Assembly: GCF_010093535.1 (NCBI RefSeq)
Contig: NW_022985168.1
Span: 207,285 to 220,400 of the forward strand
DNA from: Lindgomyces ingoldianus
Taxonomy: Eukaryota; Ascomycota; Dothideomycetes; Pleosporales; Lindgomycetaceae
Direction: 5' to 3'
DNA length: 13,116 nucleotides
A program made the translations under genes and the position numbers. The notes beneath the pieces are model-generated. The model saw only the letters and a program-made list of their open reading frames with translations. It did not search any database and had not been told where the DNA came from. This document shows, one piece after another, positions 7,900 to 13,116 of this stretch (positions are counted from its first letter, which is position 1; every line of letters begins with the position of its first letter).

Positions 7900-8376
7900 A
7901 CGTACTTTACAGGCAAGTTGCTTACACACCTAAGTTGCTTACTTTTACTAAGACCCTACTAAACTACTCTTCCTACACTAATGCATTCCCTATAACATAA
8001 CTTAGATGCGCTAAAAGAACATTAGATACAGCTTACACTTTAAGCTTTTAAATAAAATATAAAACTCTTAAAGAAACATGCTATAGCTATGTGTAGAGTT
8101 TTATAAAAGATAATAAATAACTATAGCGCTAGACAACCTTTACAAGCTAATTCTATAGCTAAATTATAAAGGCTAGGTAATTAAAAAAAGTAAGTAATTA
8201 TTAAGACTATACTTAAGCTATATGTGTAAGGAATTTTCTCTTAGATAGCATTTATAGCTAATATAGCTAATTCTTTACACGCTAAGTGTAATCTAGGCTA
8301 TATTTACATAAACTAGCCTAGTATGTTTATAAAGCATTATTAAAAGCTTAAAGTAACATTTAAGCGTAAGTATAAC
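7900..8376 (+). repeat. Left arm of the palindromic pogo element
   Basis: Pairs with 8521-8999. Carries two GTTGCTTAC motifs at 7917-7925 and 7934-7942, followed by the N-terminal transposase sequence with TAA/TAG stops. The two arms differ by scattered transitions and small indels. Confidence 0.88.
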
Positions 8377-8520
8377 TATAAAAGAGCTTTTTATAAAAGT
8401 TCTAAAGTAATTTAAAGCAGGTTTAGCCTTATAGAGAATATTAAAGCTAAGTATAGCATCTAAAATAATAACATATACAACTTTAGTAAGACAGGCTTTA
8501 TAATTAGCTAAATATCTTTT

Positions 8521-8999
8521 AACTATACTTACACTTAAAACTTTACTTTAAGCTTTAAATAAAACTTTATAAATATACTAGGCTAGTTTATATAAATATA
8601 GCCTAGATTACGCTTAGCGTGTAAAGAATTAGCTATATTAGCTATAAATGCTATTTAAGGGGAAATTCCTTACGCTTATAGCTTAAGTATAGTTTTAATA
8701 ATTACCTACTTCTTTTTATTACCTAGCCTTTATAATTTAGCTATAGAATTAGCTTATAAAAGTTGTCTAGCGCTATAGTTATTTATTATCTTTTATAAAA
8801 CTTTGCATATAGCTATAGCATATTTCTTTAAAAGTTTTATGTTTTGTTTAAAAGCTTAGAGCGTAAGCTATATCTAACGTTTTTTTAGCACATCTAAGTA
8901 GTGTTATAGAGAATGCATTAGTGTAGGAAGGGTAGTTTAGTAGGGTCTTAGCAAAAGTAAGCAACTTAGGTGTGTAAGCAACTCACCTGTGAAGTACGT
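8521..8999 (-). repeat. Right arm of the palindromic pogo element
   Basis: This is the inverted copy of the left arm. It also matches about 960-1431 of the truncated pogo element in direct orientation. GTAAGCAAC motifs are at 8957-8965 and 8974-8982. Confidence 0.88.
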
Positions 9000-9001
9000 T
9001 A

Positions 9002-9190
9002 ATAGTGTTTTAGAATTATATAATTATTATTAGTGTAGTCTTTATTTTCTATTCTTATATAAAATAGCAGTTAGTTGTTTTATTAGTAAGCCTTTTATTA
9101 GAAGTAGTAAAAGACACATTTTTATCTATGTTTACATTCTGTCTAGGGTGTCTGCTTATGTAGTAGAGATTCTTTACAATAGGTGTAGTC
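9002..9190 (-). pseudogene. Degenerate retroelement coding stretch, similar to 2870-2980
   Basis: The DNA at about 9070-9180 resembles 2870-2980 of the gypsy gag-pol relic (shared TTAGTTGTTTTATTAG and neighbouring bases). That segment lies between zinc knuckle and protease in the gypsy frame. Minus-strand stops are TAA/TAG. Two frames look similarly open, so the exact reading is uncertain. The stretch is interrupted at 9000-9001 by the palindromic element. Confidence 0.5.
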
Positions 9191-9925
9191 TATGTTTTTA
9201 CAGGTAGTTGCCTATCCTTTTATAGCATTAGTAATGTTGCCCTAGAGAATGCTTCTAATAGGCTACTATCTAGCCTAATGTTTAGTAGTCTAATAACTGC
9301 AGCAGTATTTGTTAGTGCATAAATACTAGTGTGCTAGGCATTCTATGCTATTAGTTCTTACTGCTATTAGTTGTTATTATGTCTAATATAAGTATTTATA
9401 AGTTTTTATTATTTATAAGGGATATTTCTTATCTTAGTAGTTATTTTCTAGGTAACGCTTACTTCTATATAAGATGCATTTATTTTTATTATTTTATAGA
9501 ATTAGCTACTTTCTAGGAATTGCTATAACTAGTAGTAGGGTATCTACTTACTTTCTACTTAGTTGTAGAACTTTAAATTAGTTAGATATATATTTAAACC
9601 TTTAGTCTTAGTGTACTATATTTTAAAAAAATTTCTATTATTTTTTATTATTAATAAGTTTTACTAGACTCTAGCTATTATAGAAATTATAGTATATGTT
9701 TCTATGTTATTTCCTGCTGTTGCCTAGAAGTAAAAGATGCTACAGTTTCTTAAATTATGTTTCTTTAAATATATTTAGTAGGTTTTTTATAAAAATCTCT
9801 ATACTAGCTTTTAAGCTAAAGTTTTATATGTTTAGTAATTACAGAATATTTCTATAGTTAATTACACTTTAGCATTTATAATTACTGTAATTACTTTTAG
9901 GTATATAGTCTTAACTATAAGAAGA
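9191..9925 (-). other. RIP-mutated, coding-like retroelement DNA
   Basis: Strongly AT-rich. On the minus strand it lies between the LTR-like sequence at 9926 and the retroelement stretch at 9190. Long runs read with TAA/TAG stops only (for example CNY, then HNLRNCSIFYF near 9780-9720), suggesting the gag region of a second retroelement. The frame at about 9912 differs from that at 9157, and I cannot identify a domain. Confidence 0.4.
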
Positions 9926-10044
9926 GAGCTCTATACTACTACGCTAATACAACTAAAAAGATGTGAACAATTAACTAACAGTTGATTGTTGCGTACAGAA
10001 TAGTATATATATCTGTTGCACGCAAGCGCTATCTTAGCTTTACA
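9926..10044 (-). repeat. LTR-like sequence, inverted partner of 7323-7440
   Basis: Read on the minus strand from 10044 it starts TGTAAAGCTAAGATAGCG, has a TATATATACTATTCTG block and ends TAGTATAGAGCTC, the counterpart of TGGTGCGGAGCCC in the other copy. Differences are mostly TG-to-TA and CA-to-TA. It precedes minus-strand coding-like DNA, the right place for a 5' LTR of that relic. Confidence 0.65.
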
Positions 10045-10560
10045 TTAACCTTCTACTGCTTTTAAAAGGTTGTAGTTATTCTTTACTACAAGGCATAGCC
10101 TTAGGTATAGCAATATATCTAATATTCTTTTTAACTAGAAGAGTGTAAAGAACTCTTTTTTATTTATAAAAGCTTTAAGATATATTAGTTATCTTACTTT
10201 CTCTTTACTTCTATTTTACTTTTTAGCCTCTTCTGCTTTACCTCTACTCTATAAGGATTGTATAGAAGACTATACACCCTCTAAACACTGTTGTAAGTTA
10301 AAGTATTACATAACATACCTCTTTCTAAACCTCTTCCCTCTCCTCTTCTATCTTCTACTCTCTAAAGAGACCTGTTACTAGCAGAAGGCACCTAGCAATA
10401 GGAAATTTAAAGTAATATATTATAATAGTTAGCTCTATTTCAGCTATACTAGAATAGAGAGAGAAGAAGTTGAAGAGTTTTTACAAGAGAAAGCTTGCGC
10501 AGCGCTAAGAAGCTAGCACGCTTGCTTAGCTCTTAGCGCGATCATGTGACTAACAGCAGA
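10045..10560. other. No gene recognised; pyrimidine-rich and mutated
   Basis: 10150-10380 is pyrimidine-rich on the plus strand (CCTCTTCCCTCTCCTCTTC), resembling an LTR or untranslated leader but without a partner in the window. A small inverted repeat AAGAGT/ACTCTT followed by T's is at about 10138-10160. 10490-10560 returns to a more normal composition with a hairpin. No coding domain was identified. Confidence 0.5.
10502..10538. other. Small perfect-looking hairpin
   Basis: GCGCTAAGA(A)GCTA at 10502-10515 is complementary to TAGCTCTTAGCGC at 10527-10539, with one bulged base and a loop of about 11 bases. GC-richer than its surroundings and unmutated. It could be part of a transposon terminus; the function is unknown. 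Confidence 0.6.
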
Positions 10561-10578
10561 GCTTAACAGGCAGCACTG

Positions 10579-11079
10579 TTAAAAGAATAAACAAATAGCA
10601 TGCTAGAATAGTATTTATAAAAATACGTTAATAGAAATTAGAATAACTAGGTAGAATAGCTTTAATAAACCTAGTTTACCTTTAGCATAGCTAAATCTAG
10701 TACTATAGAATACTTAATATTCTATGCTAACTACAGCTACAAACTAAACCTATTTAAAACCTGTAAGAGGCTAGATAGTATTTCTAAACAAGTAGAATAG
10801 AAATTAGAAAAGCTATAAGCTATTTACTAAAGCTATAGTAAAGCTATATTCTAACATAACTAAAAGACTATAGAATACACTAATAAGTTAAAAGTTAAGA
10901 GACTAACTTTTAAGAAAAAGAATAAAGTTAATATTTTAATAAAAAAATTTTTAAAACTTTAACAAGCTTATAAAAAGCTAGAGCTGAAAAGAATTAAAGC
11001 ATTTCTTATATAAAAGATCTTAAGACTAGTTAATTACAAACTAAAGCTTTTAAAGTTTATAAAATAAAAGTAGATTTAG
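10579..11079 (+). pseudogene. Ty3/gypsy integrase C-terminal fragment, RIP-inactivated
   Basis: One plus-strand frame reads TNSMLE*YL*KYVNRN*NN, FTFSIAKSSTIEYLIFYANY, YKLNLFKTC, then a long basic stretch and ILRLVNYKLKLLKF, with TAG/TAA stops throughout. This matches the end of gypsy integrases: the segment after the DDE core (typically ...TERTNS.LEQYLR...) through the FAYN/FY..YG motif to the region before the pol terminus. The catalytic residues lie upstream and are not present. A 1-bp shift seems likely near 10585. The orientation is opposite to the gag-pol at 1434-4996, so it comes from another copy or a rearranged one. Confidence 0.75.
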
Positions 11080-11099
11080 TAAGGTAAAATAATAAAGCA

Positions 11100-11372
11100 T
11101 AATGTATTATATGTTAAAATTGTAGTAGTAGCTGCTAAGAGATTTTGTCAGATATGCGCACCTACTGTCAAGACAGGAGGAACGCTTGACGAAAGCTGCT
11201 ACATAGTACGAGCAATAAGCTCGAACAGTATGTTGCTGCAAATTGCTGCATGTTGCAGCAAATTGCTGCATGTTGCAAGCTGGTCGCGCATAGGGCAAGT
11301 GCGCGAGGGACTCAGATCGGCAAAACAAAAAGCTGAGCAACACGAGTAGAGCAGAAAAAGGATCGAAAAATC
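11100..11372. other. Transition to normal composition, no gene recognised
   Basis: The heavy AT bias ends at about 11110-11140. The following bases are GC-balanced and include CpG-rich bits (GGTCGCGCATAGGG) and a 20-bp tandem repeat. Short minus-strand open frames occur, but none resembles a known protein and they overlap low-complexity sequence. Confidence 0.5.
11231..11277 (+). repeat. 20-bp tandem repeat, about 2.3 copies
   Basis: The units TGTTGCTGCAAATTGCTGCA (11231-11250) and TGTTGCAGCAAATTGCTGCA (11251-11270) are followed by TGTTGCA. The units are internally near-palindromic (TGCAGCAAATTGCTGCA), so the array can fold on itself. Confidence 0.9.
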
Positions 11373-11456
11373 AATACAATCAATCATCATCCCATACATC
11401 ATATCCAAACCCATCATTCATCTCAGGAAGCCCAGAAACAGTGCTTCAATCTGACA
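11373..11456 (+). repeat. 85-bp direct repeat, copy B (island right flank)
   Basis: Matches 17-101 with one indel-type difference and one base change, in the same orientation about 11.3 kb away. The DNA on either side differs from that of copy A. No RIP damage is seen. Confidence 0.9.
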
Positions 11457-11639
11457 GATTTTAAGTCACTTAATAGTGTAGGTTACTTAATAGTAGTGTA
11501 TGTTATATATATTTCTATTAAATAACACGGAGAGCAAGTTTTCCCAGTCCAGTACACAAAATGCGTAAGATCAAACACCTTAGAAAAGAGAGGTCCTGAC
11601 CTCCAGCTTTTGCAGTGTTTGATCCAGGATCGTTCGGGA

Positions 11640-11842
11640 TATGTGCAGATGCCATTGATCCATATGTGGCGCGATCTGCCAGGCATCTCTGGCAACTCTC
11701 GAAATCCATCAAGGAGGTTCTTTGTTATCCAGAAGCTGCCTCCCGTCCGCCTTAATTGGATATTTCCTGACGGAGGCCTCTGGGTCCTCGAAGTAAACGT
11801 CCATCCAACCGAGCCGAAATACCACCCGTGCCAAAAAATATG
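11640..11842 (-). pseudogene. HET-domain fragment (heterokaryon incompatibility), frameshifted
   Basis: On the minus strand one frame reads GWMDVYFEDPEASVRKYPIK and ADGRQL (about 11813-11733). It shifts by one base near 11732 into WITKNLLDGFRELPEMP and RHIWINGICTYPERSW. This resembles the core of fungal HET domains: a Y-x-WG-like start, a V-DG segment, TKNL.DALR and the hallmark WIDAICI(D/N)Q. The final DQ/NQ is not present and similarity fades after ICTYP, so this is a relic. It lies downstream of, and on the same strand as, the NLR tail at 12762, which fits a het-gene cluster. TGG codons are intact, so decay was not by RIP. The match was made by eye. Confidence 0.55.
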
Positions 11843-12521
11843 ACAGGTACTTTGACTTAAAACAACTATAACTCTGCATACCTGTCAAGATCTTACTAAA
11901 ATTAGGTATAAATAATGTAATGTGGCTATTTTTAAAGATGTAGGACGCCTCTCACCTATAGATAACGTTTACATTATCGCCTTCGCGTCTAATTTGTAGA
12001 GAGCCTCCCTTTATAGCGTAACAGAGTTCCTTCTCTATAGCATTACTATTAAGCTATTACCACTCTATAATACTTTTAAGCAGCCTTATCAGGCCTTAAA
12101 ACCTTGCTATAATGCTAAGAAGTTATTATTAGCCTTGTGCCTACTCTTGCGCACAATTTCATACAAGGCCGCTACCCTGGTCGGTACTTCCGATCGAACT
12201 AGCTACGAATTTCGGCTAGTGTATAACGACCCGGACCAACATACATAATCATCGCGGTGTAATTTATTTGTGATGACTGTTAGCCTGTGGCTGTGCGGAG
12301 TCTTGGCGTTCGGGCCGACCTTAACCCCGCGGTCTTGCGGTCCCCGCTCAACAACTAACCTTTAAAACACCTGCAGAATTCGCCACCTCACAACCCTCTG
12401 CCCAGAGCGGTTCGGCAATCCTCCCCTGCTAGTGTGATCGAGTGGTTCGCATACAGTACTCGCTGAGTACCTCTAATTAAGTGGTAAACGTAGCACGTCA
12501 TTTGAGCACGTGAACATCCGG
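11843..12521. other. No gene recognised
   Basis: 11860-12150 is moderately AT-rich with TAG/CTA bias, a possible mutated repeat; a near-palindrome GATAACGTTTACATTATC lies at about 11961-11978. 12160-12360 is GC-richer with CpG (CCGCGGTCTTGCGGTCC near 12327). No frame shows a recognisable protein. Confidence 0.5.
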
Positions 12522-12639
12522 TCACTCGATCAAGAGCATCTCGAAGTTTCGCTGTGGCAAATATTAAGCACAAAATTGTGCAGGTGGACATATGTATCAT
12601 CGCTTGATCCAGGGCGTGCTCGAAGTTTCTGTGGCAAAT
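12522..12639 (+). repeat. Two 42-bp direct repeats, 76 bp apart
   Basis: 12522-12563 and 12598-12639 share the order GATC-AG, GC-T-CTCGAAGTTTC, TGTGGCAAAT with small differences. An open frame spans both on the minus strand but does not resemble a known protein; the repeat itself accounts for much of it. Confidence 0.75.
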
Positions 12640-12761
12640 TCGCATGCTATATATACTTGCTGATCTCCGGACCTCTATGAAATAGAGAGAATAATAAATA
12701 TATTAGAAGATATTACAATGATATGAATGATCCAACGCCCTAAGATTCATTCAACTCTAAG

Positions 12762-13116
12762 TTACATTTCAATCTTGCAGCAAAATTTAAGAAGTGTAAT
12801 ACGACCTGAGAAATGGCCTAAACAGGCCAAGTCTTTTTTAACTATAGAGCAAGTTGGTCGATATTTAGGAGGAAGCCATAGTAACCGCTGTTGATCTAGA
12901 GTGATCCACTGGTGTTGTATGAAGATATGAGACATCTGCTCTCTTTGGGATAAGGGTGGTGGGTTGGAAGGAGAATGTAAAGGAATATCTCCTAGATTTG
13001 TTTGAATATACTGGCCGTCCGGCGAGAAGGCGACGGCGTTGACCCCTTCAGTATGGCCCTCGAGCACGCTGCGGCACGATCCCGTCGCCGCCTCCCACAC
13101 CCGCACTGTGTTGTCC
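12762..13116 (-). CDS. NACHT-WD40 NLR (HET-E/HNWD-like), C-terminal end, partial
   Basis: The frame enters from the right edge and stops at TAA 12764-12762, giving 117 codons. Residues 1-34 are the end of one WD40 repeat and most of the next (DNTVRVWEAATG, then LEGHTEGVNAVAFSPDGQ). After that comes the tail seen at the C-terminus of fungal STAND proteins: YIQTNLGDIPL, FIQHQWITL, LLWLPPKYRPTCSIV, LACLGHFSGRITLLKF. No stop or frameshift is visible. In HET-E-like proteins the WD40 propeller is the ligand-sensing part of a cytoplasmic receptor controlling incompatibility or defence cell death. The WD40 DNA (13010-13116) is markedly GC-rich while the tail is AT-richer. The NACHT and N-terminal effector domains lie outside the window, so the exact subfamily is unknown. 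Confidence 0.9.
   Translation of the reverse strand, partial: DNTVRVWEAATGSCRSVLEGHTEGVNAVAFSPDGQYIQTNLGDIPLHSPSNPPPLSQREQMSHIFIQHQWITLDQQRLLWLPPKYRPTCSIVKKDLACLGHFSGRITLLKFCCKIEM

Larger units (their letters stand above)
7900..8999. mobile_element. Palindromic pogo derivative with two 5' ends
   Basis: This is a 1100-bp element flanked by TA (7898-7899 and 9000-9001). Both ends are the pogo 5' terminus ACGTACTT(C)ACAGG..., and the arms are inverted copies of each other for about 475 bp, with a spacer of about 145 bp. The left arm plus spacer (7900-8520) equals the reverse complement of about 830-1431 of the truncated pogo element: terminus, HTH region and start of the catalytic core. The right arm repeats the first 475 bp inverted. 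The element thus has no 3' end and no complete transposase. It lies in a degenerate coding frame. Transcription through it would give a long hairpin. Confidence 0.9.

Noticed and set aside
10138..10160. Hairpin followed by T-run resembling a bacterial or Pol III terminator
   Set aside because: The stem is only 6 bp, sits in AT-rich mutated DNA and has no gene upstream.
11107..11417. Two overlapping minus-strand open frames of 72-78 codons
   Set aside because: They overlap each other, cross a tandem repeat and the 85-bp direct repeat, and show no protein-like conservation that I recognise.
11518..11560. P-loop-like TGLGKLALRV on the minus strand, possibly NACHT/NB-ARC
   Set aside because: It lacks the full GxxGxGK(S/T) motif, is in a different frame from the HET-like segment, and lies at the wrong distance for a HET-NACHT fusion.
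11610..11843. Plus-strand open frame of 77 codons
   Set aside because: It lies opposite the HET-like fragment; the minus-strand reading has family motifs and this one has none.
12388..12645. Minus-strand open frame of 85 codons
   Set aside because: It is largely produced by a 42-bp direct repeat and resembles no known protein.

Overview
This window looks like a chromosomal piece of a filamentous ascomycete (Pezizomycotina). Two things point there. First, nearly 11 kb is AT-rich and packed with dead transposons whose reading frames carry dozens of TAG/TAA codons but almost no frameshifts. That is the signature of repeat-induced point mutation (RIP), which changes CpA to TpA and so turns CAG, CAA and TGG codons into stops. 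Second, the right edge holds the C-terminal end of a fungal NACHT-WD40 type NLR (HET-E/HNWD-like), with a degenerate HET-domain fragment beside it. I see no bacterial-style genes, tRNA, rRNA or CRISPR array.

Layout. Bases 17-101 are an 85-bp sequence repeated directly at 11373-11456; the two copies bracket the whole transposon island. 105-360 is a mildly mutated, unrecognised coding-like stretch. 364-1350 (-) is a truncated pogo/Fot1-type transposase whose 5' terminal repeat ends at 1431. 1434-4996 (-) is a Ty3/gypsy gag-pol frame cut off inside reverse transcriptase exactly where the pogo element begins. Its LTR lies around 5190-7023 and is split by a complete Tc1-like element (5238-6574, + strand transposase 5335-6447).

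7024-10560 is a second mosaic. It has an inverted pair of about 118-bp LTR-like sequences (7323-7440 and 9926-10044), a degenerate minus-strand coding frame (about 7503-9190), and, inserted in that frame, a 1.1-kb palindromic pogo derivative (7900-8999) made of two inverted copies of the pogo 5' end. 10579-11079 (+) is the C-terminal part of a gypsy integrase from another copy. From about 11100 rightwards the base composition returns towards normal. There lie the second 85-bp repeat, a HET-domain relic (about 11640-11842, -), roughly 0.9 kb without a recognised gene, and the NLR tail (12762-13116, -).

No complete, undamaged gene is present. The only frame that looks intact is the NLR tail, which runs off the right edge. 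The transposons are nested: the Tc1-like element sits in the gypsy LTR, and pogo-type elements sit at TA sites in retroelement coding sequence. The region is therefore best read as a RIP-inactivated, probably heterochromatic, transposon nest beside a heterokaryon-incompatibility/NLR locus. All identifications come from reading translations by eye; no database search was run.
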